From Actinomycetota bacterium (lineage in GTDB: Bacteria > Actinomycetota > Nitriliruptoria > Nitriliruptorales > JAHWKO01), in assembly GCA_019347675.1 (NCBI GenBank), contig JAHWKW010000001.1, positions 62,001 through 126,000 of the forward strand: a stretch of DNA of 64,000 bases. The letters are read 5' to 3'. The notes under the pieces were generated by a model. That model searched no databases and had not been told where the DNA came from. It was given only the letters and a program-made list of their open reading frames with translations. Position 1 is the stretch's first letter; the number at the start of each line of letters is the position of its first letter. The position numbers were made by a program, and so were the translations under genes. Below are positions 18,801 to 25,817 of the stretch, one piece after another.

Positions 18801-19671
18801 GCTCCAGTCGATCCAACAGCACGCCCCGCTCGGGGTCGCGGCCGACCAGCGGGACGTCCGCCCGCACGGTCGTCGGCGCCACGTCGTCGGGCAGGCGCGA
18901 CCCGCCACTGACCCGGCGCTGGCGAGCGATCTTGTCGTACAGCTCCCTGGTGGCGGCTGCCGGCTCCTGGCCGAGCTCCTCGGCGAGCACACAGCGACAG
19001 CGTTCGTACTGGCGGAGGGCTTCGCTGGTCCGCCCCAGCAGGACGCACAGCCGCATGACCTCCCGGTGGGCTTCCTCGCGGAGGGGATCGTGGTGGGTGA
19101 CCCGCCGGGCGTAGGCCAACGCCTGCTGGTAATCCCCACCCCCTTTGCGCAGCCGTACCAGCTGTTGCAGTGCGTCGAGGTAGCGCTGCTGGAGGCGGTC
19201 CTGCTCGCGCACGACCCAGTCGTCGTAGAACCCGGACAGGAAATCACCACGGTACAGATCCACGGCGAGCTCGAGCGCTGCCAGCCGCTCTGCTTGCGAT
19301 AGCGGGTGGGTGCGGTCCTCGTCGAGCCCGGCGAGACAAGTCTCGAACTCCTCGACGTCGAGCCAGTACGGCGCGGCGTCGTTGAACGCCAACGCGTCCG
19401 TGGTGGCCTCGACGTACGGCTTGTCCCCCGACAGTTCCGACAGGGAGTCCTGCACCTGCCACAGGGTCTGCGAGAGCCGGCGCCGTGCGCGGGCTTCGGG
19501 CAGATCAGGCCAGAACTGGGCGGCTAGCTCCTCCCGCGGGTGAGCCCGGCAGCGGTGGACCAGGAGGTACGCCAGCAGTGACCGACCAGCACGCGACGGG
19601 ATCGGCGGCAGTGGTTCGCCGCCGGCCTCGACGTCGAACCCTCCCAGGAGCGAGACCCAGAGCGTCTCCAC
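15895..19671 (-). CDS. Giant SARP/BTAD regulator with AAA ATPase, TPR array and C-terminal HTH
   Basis: 1258 residues. Order of parts: an N-terminal winged-helix and bacterial transcriptional activator domain (GGFDVEAGGEPLPP through about residue 250); an AAA/STAND ATPase with Walker A GEPGIGKSRL near 306 and Walker B LVIEDLHWAD near 415; a long TPR-like helical region (about 650-1150); and a final helix-turn-helix (TVEDLASLLHVSVPTVYRDL near 1225). Relatives are signal-integrating activators of nearby genes. GTG 19671 is chosen because the family sequence begins directly there; no Shine-Dalgarno is seen, so leaderless translation is possible. A palindrome touches the start, suggesting self-control. 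The tyrosinase-like gene upstream on the same strand is a candidate target or partner. Confidence 0.88.
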   Translation of the reverse strand: METLWVSLLGGFDVEAGGEPLPPIPSRAGRSLLAYLLVHRCRAHPREELAAQFWPDLPEARARRRLSQTLWQVQDSLSELSGDKPYVEATTDALAFNDAAPYWLDVEEFETCLAGLDEDRTHPLSQAERLAALELAVDLYRGDFLSGFYDDWVVREQDRLQQRYLDALQQLVRLRKGGGDYQQALAYARRVTHHDPLREEAHREVMRLCVLLGRTSEALRQYERCRCVLAEELGQEPAAATRELYDKIARQRRVSGGSRLPDDVAPTTVRADVPLVGRDPERGVLLDRLEHALSGRGSTVLIEGEPGIGKSRLVAEFGDDAEWRGFSVLWGPCREHGCPYEPLAEAIDGALSPLRVEQLASRVDPVWIADVAQVVPRLRRVAPQLPGLAAAQTPHRVREAFARMLVELARLVPTVLVIEDLHWADEATLASLETVTARLGGAPLVVVLTYRGQDARQRAAVWDAIRAVDRHGRPDRLVLEPLTAFGTAELLRNLHGRGDLPPRFSTRLHSETGGNPLFVLETLEALVEQGTLEAAVHGALPLPRTIADVIATRLTTLGSDARAVLATAAVHGGPVDLETLRRSADVPVDRALGALDELLRRGLLTERGDGYRFAHDQIGRVVVRTIDDADKIDLHRRLATTLAETRPGDVEALAHHALAGDLLPTALRHLVAAAERAESLSAFETAARHYAQATALLDRVPVTVDERYRVLAAHETVVELLGDRQQQDRLLAELAVLAGSDPARQADVHRRRAMLYAHTDRFDLAEQEARAALALDEGSRHASLMTLGTVLRWAGRVPDAAACLEEAVSLGGDPAAVAEANRALGAALHELRRYPPAAAALTRALQTFDELGDMRGRALSLGALAAVAMETGDSASAEARYRAAVELDVRIGFREAEGRDRLNLANLLASTGRPQGALDQYGAAAAIFRDIGHGRGTAMVRMNAAWLRETVLGDVDVAERDAQSALAYFRDLGDVRLQAFCLGILGDIERQRGRLDAARQRLVDAVALATSAGDAWILAQLSLGAATVELSAGDHGRALTSLNEAASACLDHGFADLAVTVRAQRGLALLGIGRVHDAVAATTDAVAELRPGVPRPWLIHDVHRRALSAAGRPADAEESLARARAALLDALADLPENERDAAIERVAEHRSIVEDWESGRPPEIRVRLAAAAAPTGRPLRDDERVPVIFHLADDHGLAADDRRRRLVQVVDEAWAQGAAPTVEDLASLLHVSVPTVYRDLKALRAAGHRIHTRGSRVG

Positions 19672-19673
19672 GA

Positions 19674-19696
19674 GCGAAATGCTAACGCCATTTCGC
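19674..19696. promoter_or_regulatory. Perfect inverted repeat at the SARP gene start (operator candidate)
   Basis: GCGAAATG, a 7-base spacer (CTAACGC), then CATTTCGC: 8-bp perfect arms, two bases upstream of the GTG at 19671. A protein bound here would block transcription or initiation of the regulator gene. Binding by the regulator itself is only a guess. Confidence 0.55.
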
Positions 19697-19762
19697 AACT
19701 CCTCGTCGCGTCGTGGTGTCCTGTGCCGCCACTGCGATGTGCGACGGATCGCTGTCCGCTTG

Positions 19763-21199
19763 TCACGCCGGCTCTTGCCGGACTGTGACGCGGTAGGTGC
19801 CCGTCGCCGCGGGGCCGTGGCGGCGCACGCGGACGTAGTACACACCGGCGGCCAGGTCGAACGTGATCCGCGACTGGCGTTCAGGGCCGATGTCGTCGAT
19901 CGGGACCCGTGTCAGCTGGCTGTTGGGACCGAACAGGGTGGCGATGACCTCGGTCGGGCCGTCGATCGCGATCGTGTACGTGCCTGGCTCGGTCGCTGCG
20001 AAGCTGTACAGGTGGGCGACATCGACACCGTCGATGCTGTGGTCCGTCCCCGGTCCGTTGACTGCCATGGCGGTCAACGGCTGCGGTGAAGGTCGGCCAC
20101 GGACGGCCACGCTGTAGCGGCCGCGGTTGGGCCCGGGGTCGCCGTGGCGGATCCGGACCAGGTAGTTCCCGGCCGTGAGCCTGACTTCCATCCTCCGATC
20201 GGCATCACGATCGGCACCGTTGCTGTCAACGGCCAGCGTGGAGGCGTCGTCGGGTCCGTACAGCGCCAGTGCGGCATCCGCGACGCCCTCGGCCTCGATG
20301 ACGTAGATGCCCGCTGCGGCGGCGACGAACTGGTAGTGGTCCTGCTCGCCATCCGTCCCGATCGCTGTGCAGATGGGCGGCGCGCCGACCACCAGGGTCA
20401 CGGTGCCGGGCGGGAGGTCGGTGTCGTAGCGGTAGCCCAGCGCCCGATGGTGGAGCAGGTCGCGAGGCCGCTTCGTCAGGCTCCCGACGGTCAAGGTGTC
20501 GTCGAGCCGGTGTCCCACGGGCCCGTGACCCGGTTCCAAGTACGGCGCGTGGTCGGGATGGCGCTCCTGCCACACCGCCCACAACCGGTCCACGTTGCAG
20601 GCGTGCAACCAGAACGCCGGGTCGTTGGGGGCGGTTGCGGACGCCATCGTCCGACCGACCCAGGCGTGCACGCTGCTGTGGAGGACCTCGTCGAGGACAG
20701 CGGCGAAGCGGTCGAAGGGAGTGCAACCCAGCACGGCGTCCAGCTGGGCCGCGGTGGGTAGCGGCGGCGTGGGTCCGAGCCGGCGCCGCAGCGCCGGACC
20801 CGGATCGACGGGCGGGGACGTCTCAACCAACCGCCAGGCTCCCGCGGCGAAGGCGAACGGGCCGGTGGTCACCACCTCTTCGGACCCGTCGCCGCCACCA
20901 CCCAAGAAGTCGGTGCTCCACAGCGACGACCCGCCGGATCGATCCACGGTCCAATCCCAGTAGGGCAGGGTCACCGTGGGGTCGACGGCCTGCAGGTCGA
21001 GTTCGAACTGGTGCAGGAACTCCCGATTCCAGGCCAAGAAGGCCGGTCCCATGCGTGCCGGTCCGCCCGACGCGAAAACCCGTCGGCGCTCGGCCACGTA
21101 GCGGTCGTACGCCCCGTTCGCCTTGAGCTGCAGGAGCGCTCCGACGAACGCGCGACGCTGCTCAGGCGTCAGACGCCTGTGATCCTTCCTCTCACCCAT
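19763..21199 (-). CDS. Tyrosinase-fold protein without copper-A histidines, plus two PPC-like domains
   Basis: 478 residues. The N-terminal ~250 residues match the tyrosinase fold: the FLAWNREFLHQFE and VTLPYWDWTVD stretches, then the copper-B site with LHSSVHAWVG (HxxxH) near 171 and NDPAFWLHACNVDRLW near 196. In active tyrosinases the copper-A site uses three histidines, the last in a PWHR motif. Here these positions read R (VAERRRV), R (ARMGPAFL) and N (AWNREF). The remainder is two beta-sandwich segments like bacterial pre-peptidase C-terminal domains (AGNYLVRIRHGD, AGVYYVRVRRHG). No signal peptide is evident. ATG 21199 follows GGAGCCGT. Oxidase activity is doubtful; a binding or altered role is inferred. 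Confidence 0.82.
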   Translation of the reverse strand: MGERKDHRRLTPEQRRAFVGALLQLKANGAYDRYVAERRRVFASGGPARMGPAFLAWNREFLHQFELDLQAVDPTVTLPYWDWTVDRSGGSSLWSTDFLGGGGDGSEEVVTTGPFAFAAGAWRLVETSPPVDPGPALRRRLGPTPPLPTAAQLDAVLGCTPFDRFAAVLDEVLHSSVHAWVGRTMASATAPNDPAFWLHACNVDRLWAVWQERHPDHAPYLEPGHGPVGHRLDDTLTVGSLTKRPRDLLHHRALGYRYDTDLPPGTVTLVVGAPPICTAIGTDGEQDHYQFVAAAAGIYVIEAEGVADAALALYGPDDASTLAVDSNGADRDADRRMEVRLTAGNYLVRIRHGDPGPNRGRYSVAVRGRPSPQPLTAMAVNGPGTDHSIDGVDVAHLYSFAATEPGTYTIAIDGPTEVIATLFGPNSQLTRVPIDDIGPERQSRITFDLAAGVYYVRVRRHGPAATGTYRVTVRQEPA

Positions 21200-21504
21200 A
21201 CGGCTCCTACGACAGCTGGCGACTATGTGCGACCGCCCGAACTGGCGAGTCATCGCGCCGGTTCACGGCGCCGGTTCACGGCGCCGGTTCATGCGTCGCG
21301 TCACGAGGGTGGCCGCAGGGTGTCTCGAACCTGTCTCATCGCGATGCCGCGACAGCCCAACGACCCTCTCAGCGAGTTCCAGATGTCCGTTGACACGCCA
21401 CCGTGCGTGTCGCGTCTGGCCGGCCCGTCAGGCGCGCCCGGTCATCGTCGAGCGTGTGTCGAACATCGGCCGAGCCGTGGGCGCATCGCCGCCCCACGAT
21501 CGGC
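21200..21504. other. Intergenic region upstream of the tyrosinase-like gene
   Basis: About 300 bases without a convincing gene. It holds the three-copy 13-bp repeat at 21254-21292 and probably the promoter of the minus-strand tyrosinase-like gene. Open frames here (for example 21225-21866 plus strand) lack starts and family resemblance. Confidence 0.5.
21254..21292. repeat. Three tandem 13-bp repeats (GGCGCCGGTTCAC)
   Basis: Three head-to-tail copies: cGCGCCGGTTCAC, GGCGCCGGTTCAC and GGCGCCGGTTCAt, each including the GGCGCC palindrome. They lie 55-93 bases upstream of the tyrosinase-like start, in promoter position, and could be an iterated activator site. Confidence 0.6.
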
Positions 21505-21654
21505 GCGGCAGGAGGTCGCTGTGGAGGCCGTCAGCCGGCTTCTTCGCGGAGTCGGCGGACCTCCGAAGCCCGGTAGCGGGCGGCAGGAGGTCGCTGTGGA
21601 GGCCGTCAGCCGGCTTCTTCGCGGAGTCGGCGGACCTCCGAAGCCCGGTAGCGG
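21505..21654. repeat. 75-bp tandem duplication over the bldC 3' end
   Basis: Two back-to-back copies of a 75-base unit (21505-21579 and 21580-21654), apparently identical. The right-hand copy contains the last ~16 codons and stop of the BldC-type gene; the left-hand copy repeats those codons beyond the stop. The period is a multiple of three. Confidence 0.85.
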
Positions 21655-21815
21655 CGGTGGCCTCCCAGGGTCCGGATCGGTTGGAGCTTGCCCTGGTTCG
21701 CCCACCGCGTGACCGTCCTGGGGTCGACACCGAACACCTTGGCCACCTCGGCAGGCGTGAGCAGCTCGTCGTGGTCGTCGCGGTCGGGGCGCGGCGTTGT
21801 GTCATCGTTCGGCAC
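21606..21815 (-). CDS. bldC: BldC-like MerR-type HTH regulator
   Basis: 69 residues: a short disordered start and a single MerR/excisionase winged helix, LLTPAEVAKVFGVDPRTVTRWANQG, then the wing GGHRRYRASEVRRLREEAG. Length and sequence match BldC, the small actinobacterial developmental regulator that binds head-to-tail on direct repeats. The last part of the gene lies in the 75-bp tandem duplication. It is just downstream of the LuxR-type gene on the same strand (79-base gap), so they may be cotranscribed. Confidence 0.9.
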   Translation of the reverse strand: MPNDDTTPRPDRDDHDELLTPAEVAKVFGVDPRTVTRWANQGKLQPIRTLGGHRRYRASEVRRLREEAG

Positions 21816-21894
21816 GGTGAGCCCTTCGCTGCGCCGAGACGGTGTGTGCTCCGGTCGACAAGATAGGCGACAGCGGCCTGCGGGGCGCCGCAGG

Positions 21895-22566
21895 TCAGCG
21901 GATGAGGCCCAGTCGGAACCCTCGGGCGACGGCGCCGGTCCGGTCGGAGACGCCGAGCGTGGCCACCAGGTTGGCCACGTGGGTCTTGACCGTCCGCGGC
22001 GACAGCACCAGCCGTTCGGCGATCTGCTGGTTGGTCAGCCCATCGGCCAGCAGCCGGAGGACGTCGCGCTCGCGGGCGGTGAGCGACGGTGGTTCGGAAC
22101 CCGGTGCGTCGCCGCGCCCTGCCTCCACCAGGTGGATCGCCACCTGCGGCGGTATCACGGGTTCGCCCCGGGCGACGGCGGCGACCGCTTGGCACAGCTC
22201 TGCCAGCGGTGCCGACGTCACCACGAACCCGTCCGCGCCGGCCGAGACCGCGTCGCGGAGATCGGCTGCGGTGAAGTCGTCGGAGAGGAGCAGAACCGGC
22301 ACGTCGCCGCGGACGGTCTTGGCGGCTGCCACCGCCTGGAACGCTGCGGGGTCGTCGCCGCCCGACGCCACCACCACGACACGTGGTGATGTGGCACGCA
22401 CTGCTTCCGCGGTCTGCGACAGGGTCGCTTCCGCAACGACGTGGCCGGCACCGGTCAAGGCGGCACGCACCCCGGCACGGACCACCGGTCGGTCGTCGGC
22501 GACCGCGACCAACGCCCGAACTGACGGTGCGTCGCTGAGGTGATCGTCGGGGCACGTCGTTCGCAT
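21895..22566 (-). CDS. LuxR/NarL-type regulator with degenerate receiver domain
   Basis: 223 residues. The C-terminal LuxR HTH is intact (LTARERDVLRLLADGLTNQQIAERLVLSPRTVKTHV). The N-terminal half has the length and fold pattern of a receiver: an acidic pair in VAVADDRPVVRAGV and GADGFVV later. But the beta-3 phosphorylation site reads VVVVASGGDD instead of the usual VVLLD, and the conserved lysine position is T. It is therefore probably not switched by normal phosphorylation. ATG 22566 gives the family length; AGGG lies upstream. No sensor kinase is adjacent. Confidence 0.82.
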   Translation of the reverse strand: MRTTCPDDHLSDAPSVRALVAVADDRPVVRAGVRAALTGAGHVVAEATLSQTAEAVRATSPRVVVVASGGDDPAAFQAVAAAKTVRGDVPVLLLSDDFTAADLRDAVSAGADGFVVTSAPLAELCQAVAAVARGEPVIPPQVAIHLVEAGRGDAPGSEPPSLTARERDVLRLLADGLTNQQIAERLVLSPRTVKTHVANLVATLGVSDRTGAVARGFRLGLIR

Positions 22567-22784
22567 GGGGACCCTGCCACGGCTCGCGCGGTACCTGTCG
22601 CGCAGCGTGCCGTGGCATCGCGCCTGCCGACATCCCCAAGGTGGGCGGTTCTCGCGTGGTCGCGCCACACCGTCCCACTAGTCCACGAGATGGAGACACC
22701 CGTCGCTGGGATGTCCCCCCTCGTCGTTGGACGCGGTCAACCAGCGCTCGACGTGGCGGCCGTGGCACGCGAAGATGGTTGTCG

Positions 22785-23975
22785 ATGACCACCAGCCGCG
22801 ACGCCGACGTGGGCCAGGACGAGGCCTTCGCCGAGGTGCGCGACGTGCTCGTCGAGATCGGGACCGACGCAGAGCTGGCCGGGCTCGAGGCGCGACTGCG
22901 GGAGCTCGAGCACGACGTCGAGCGGCTCGCCGTCGACGCGGACAGCCGCGACGCCGCTCGGCGAGGACAACTCGACGTCATGCGCGCCCGCGTCGACGAT
23001 GCGCTCGAGGCGCTCGAAGCCGCCACCGACGAACATCGCGGATGGTCCGGTCGGATCGAACACCGCCTGACGGAACTGACGTCCGAGATCGAGCGATCCG
23101 TCGGGCGGCTCGTCGACGGAGTCCGCGACGAGCTGTCTGGGCCCGTTCACCGGGTCAGCGTGCAGCTGGAGGATCTCGAAGCCCGACTGGACGGTGAGCT
23201 CAACGCCGCCGCGGAGGCAGGCCGGTCGCGGATCGCGACGCTCCACGATGGGCTGGAAGCGGCCCGGGCGGAGGCCCGCGACGCGGTCGCCGCAGCCCAC
23301 CGCGACCTGGGCAGCGGGCTCGAAGCGCTGAGCGGGCGGCTGGCTGACATCGACTCGGCGGTGGAGCGCGACCGCGCCGACCGTGACCGCGCGGAAGTGG
23401 CGTGGCGTGAGCGCCTCGACGGCCTGATGAGCCGCATCGAGCAGGTCGACGCCCGCGCGGTCGCGCAGGTCGCACGTCACCTCACCGAGCTCGGGAACCT
23501 GCACCGGCACGTGGAGGAGCTCACCGGACGCGTCGAGGTGCTCGGTCGGCGCGTCGCCGACGCGGTGGACCGCATCGCCGGCGAGCTCGCGACGCGGGTG
23601 GGATCGGTGGTGGCGGAGCTGGAGGCGGTCCGCGAGGCACGCATCCGCCACGAGGAGCGACTCGCCGCGGTGGAGCACGCCGCCCGGCGGCTGCCCGAGG
23701 TGGAGTCCCGGCTCGAGGGCATCCACCGATCCACGCCCGTCGCGATCGATGAGCTGCGGGCCGTCCGCGGAGAGGTCGCCGACCTCAAGCGCCGCCTGGA
23801 AGCGGCCGAGGCACACAACCGCGAGCTGCACGACCGTGTGGAGGAGGCCGAGATGGTGGCTTCCACCGCCGGTCGTGCCGTCGCCGACGCCGTGCGGCGC
23901 GCCCGGGATCACGAGCCTGGTGGCAACAGCGGGCTGTCACCACCGGACAGCGTCACGGGATCTCGATCCGTTTGA
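22785..23975 (+). CDS. Long coiled-coil protein of unknown function
   Basis: 396 residues, nearly all charged heptad-like helix rich in Arg, Glu, Ala, Leu (for example LRELEHDVERLAVD, RVEVLGRRVADAVDRIAG). No membrane segment, signal peptide or enzymatic motif is visible. Similar apolipoprotein/SMC-like coiled coils serve structural or scaffolding roles, but no family assignment is possible here. ATG 22785 sits after GAAGATGG. Its stop overlaps the convergent greA stop by 23 bases. Confidence 0.65.
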   Translation: MTTSRDADVGQDEAFAEVRDVLVEIGTDAELAGLEARLRELEHDVERLAVDADSRDAARRGQLDVMRARVDDALEALEAATDEHRGWSGRIEHRLTELTSEIERSVGRLVDGVRDELSGPVHRVSVQLEDLEARLDGELNAAAEAGRSRIATLHDGLEAARAEARDAVAAAHRDLGSGLEALSGRLADIDSAVERDRADRDRAEVAWRERLDGLMSRIEQVDARAVAQVARHLTELGNLHRHVEELTGRVEVLGRRVADAVDRIAGELATRVGSVVAELEAVREARIRHEERLAAVEHAARRLPEVESRLEGIHRSTPVAIDELRAVRGEVADLKRRLEAAEAHNRELHDRVEEAEMVASTAGRAVADAVRRARDHEPGGNSGLSPPDSVTGSRSV

Positions 23976-24426
23976 CGGTCACCGAGAAGGATCCCCTCGG
24001 GGCCTGCACCGAGACGGTCTCACCGACCCCGCTGCCCAGCACGGCCCGACCGATCGGCGACACGATCGACAGCACGTCGAGCTCGGCGTGGCGCTCCTCG
24101 CGGCTGCCGGCCACCAGGTAGGTCTCCTCATCGCCGTCGACGTCGAGCGTGACGATCACGCCGGGCACGACCGCGTCAGCCGCAGGCCGCTGGCCGGGGT
24201 CACGAACGTGCGCTTCTCGCAGCAGCGCCTGCAGCTGTCGGACCCGTGCCTCGATGCGGCCCTGTTCCTCCTTGGCCGTCTGGTACTCGGCGTTCTCGCG
24301 GATGTCGCCGTGGGCGCGGGCCTCCTCGATCGTCTGGGCGATGCGGGTCCGACCGGTCGTCTTGAGCTCCTCGAGCTCAGCCGCGAGACGCGCGTACGCC
24401 TCCTGGCTCAGCGACGTGTGGGACAC
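23953..24426 (-). CDS. greA: Transcription elongation factor GreA
   Basis: 157 residues, the normal GreA length. The N-terminal coiled coil carries the acidic tip GDIRENAEYQTAKEEQ, which enters the RNA polymerase secondary channel and promotes cleavage of backtracked RNA. The C-terminal FKBP-like domain includes VSPIGRAVLGSGVGETVSVQAP. GTG 24426 is preceded by GAGGAGTT; an upstream in-frame ATG at 24468 would add residues not seen in the family. The 3' end overlaps the coiled-coil gene by 23 bases. Confidence 0.92.
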   Translation of the reverse strand: MSHTSLSQEAYARLAAELEELKTTGRTRIAQTIEEARAHGDIRENAEYQTAKEEQGRIEARVRQLQALLREAHVRDPGQRPAADAVVPGVIVTLDVDGDEETYLVAGSREERHAELDVLSIVSPIGRAVLGSGVGETVSVQAPRGSFSVTVKRIEIP

Positions 24427-24525
24427 CGCGAACTCCTCGAGAGGTGAGCGGCGAGGGTAGCCAGTCATCACGGTCCGGGGCGCGCCACGTGCGCCACCCT
24501 GGCCAGTTGCGGTAGGTGTCTGGCC

Positions 24526-25779
24526 GTGGCCCACCGTCCCTCGTCACTGCGCACGCCCGGTTTCCTCGGCGGGGTGGTCGGCACTGCGTTCACCGTCGCG
24601 GTCGGGTTCGGGCTGATCGTCCCGGCGCTCCCCGCGTTCGCCCGGGAGCTCGGGGCGTCCGTCGGCGCAACCAGCGCGGTGATCTCGACGTTCGCAGCGG
24701 TGCGCCTGGTGGCCGTTGGCCCCGCCGGTGCGGTCGTCGATCGCGTCGGCGCCCGCATCACCGTCGCGACCGGCCTGGTCCTGGTCGCGGCGTCGTCAGC
24801 TGCGACCGCACTCGCCGACCGGTACATGGAGCTGGTGTTCCTGCGCGGCGCCGGAGGGCTGGGCTCGGCGCTGTTCATCACCGGCCTCGGCCAGTACCTG
24901 GTCGTGGCGATCCCCGCTGGCCAGCGGGGCCGCGCCAACGGGCTGCTGCACGGCGCATTCCTCCTCGGCGGCGCCAGCGGCCCCGCCGTCGGTGGGCTGG
25001 TGATCGAGGCCCTGGGGATCCGCGCGCCGTTCCTGATCTACGCCGTGACGCTCCTGATCGCGACGGCGGTCACGCTGAACTACCTGCGGCCGCTCCCCGC
25101 GTCGGCGCGCGACCGCGGTGGGCAGGTCATCGAGCTGGAGGACTCGCCACCGCGGCTGGAGGCGACAGGAGCGCACGGCATCGCGCGGGGCGGGTCCGAG
25201 GTGGGCGCGCTGGTCCGCGACCGAACGTTCCTGGCGGTCCTGGGCGTCCACGCTGTCGTCAGCTGGGGCAGTCAGGGTGTGCGGTTCGTGGGAGTCCCGC
25301 TGTTCGGAGAGGAGGTCCTCGGCGCAACACCGGGACAGGTCGGTCTTGCGCTGGCGACCGCCAGCGTCGCGCACGGGCTGCTGCTGTGGCCCGCCAGCCA
25401 CGTCACCGACCGGCACGGCCGGCTGCTGCCCGTCCGGGTCGGGACGGCGGTCTTCGCGCTGGCACTGGCCGGTCTCGCGGCGACATCGACGGTGCCGATG
25501 CTGTTCGTGTGGATGGCGGTGCAGGGTGTGGCCACCGGGACGACCTCCACGGTCCCCGCCGCGATGGTCGGGGACCTGGCGCCTGCCGGTGCGGAGGGCC
25601 GTGCGGTCGGTGCGATGAACGTTGCGCGCGACGTCGGGGCGATCGCAGGGCCGTTGGCCACCGGTGTGGTCGCCGACGTGTTCGGCTTCCCGGCCGCGTT
25701 CGGGCTGGCCGCGATCCTCCTGGGCGCCGGCTTCGCCGCGACCTTCGCCATGCGCGAGACGCTGCCACCGTCGCGGTGA
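24526..25779 (+). CDS. MFS multidrug/metabolite transporter
   Basis: 417 residues, twelve predicted membrane segments. Motifs include the first-half GPAGAVVDRVGARITVA loop and GAFLLGGASGPAVGGLVIEALGIRAPF near TM5, as in the DHA1-type drug:proton antiporters; the second half repeats the fold (VTDRHGRLLPVRVG). The substrate is unknown. GTG 24526 begins the frame 99 bases from the divergent greA start. The Z-prenyl synthase follows 38 bases downstream. Confidence 0.85.
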   Translation: MAHRPSSLRTPGFLGGVVGTAFTVAVGFGLIVPALPAFARELGASVGATSAVISTFAAVRLVAVGPAGAVVDRVGARITVATGLVLVAASSAATALADRYMELVFLRGAGGLGSALFITGLGQYLVVAIPAGQRGRANGLLHGAFLLGGASGPAVGGLVIEALGIRAPFLIYAVTLLIATAVTLNYLRPLPASARDRGGQVIELEDSPPRLEATGAHGIARGGSEVGALVRDRTFLAVLGVHAVVSWGSQGVRFVGVPLFGEEVLGATPGQVGLALATASVAHGLLLWPASHVTDRHGRLLPVRVGTAVFALALAGLAATSTVPMLFVWMAVQGVATGTTSTVPAAMVGDLAPAGAEGRAVGAMNVARDVGAIAGPLATGVVADVFGFPAAFGLAAILLGAGFAATFAMRETLPPSR

Positions 25780-25817
25780 GCGACCCGGCGGCCACCGTCA
25801 GCGCTACGCTCGGCCGG

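Noticed and set aside
21254-21292. PHO box at the GGTTCAC repeats
   Set aside because: The spacing is 13 bases rather than 11 and the flanking bases do not fit the PhoP unit.
23953-23975. Possible frameshift where the coiled-coil gene and greA overlap
   Set aside because: Both proteins have complete, family-consistent ends; the 23-base convergent overlap is normal for compact genomes.
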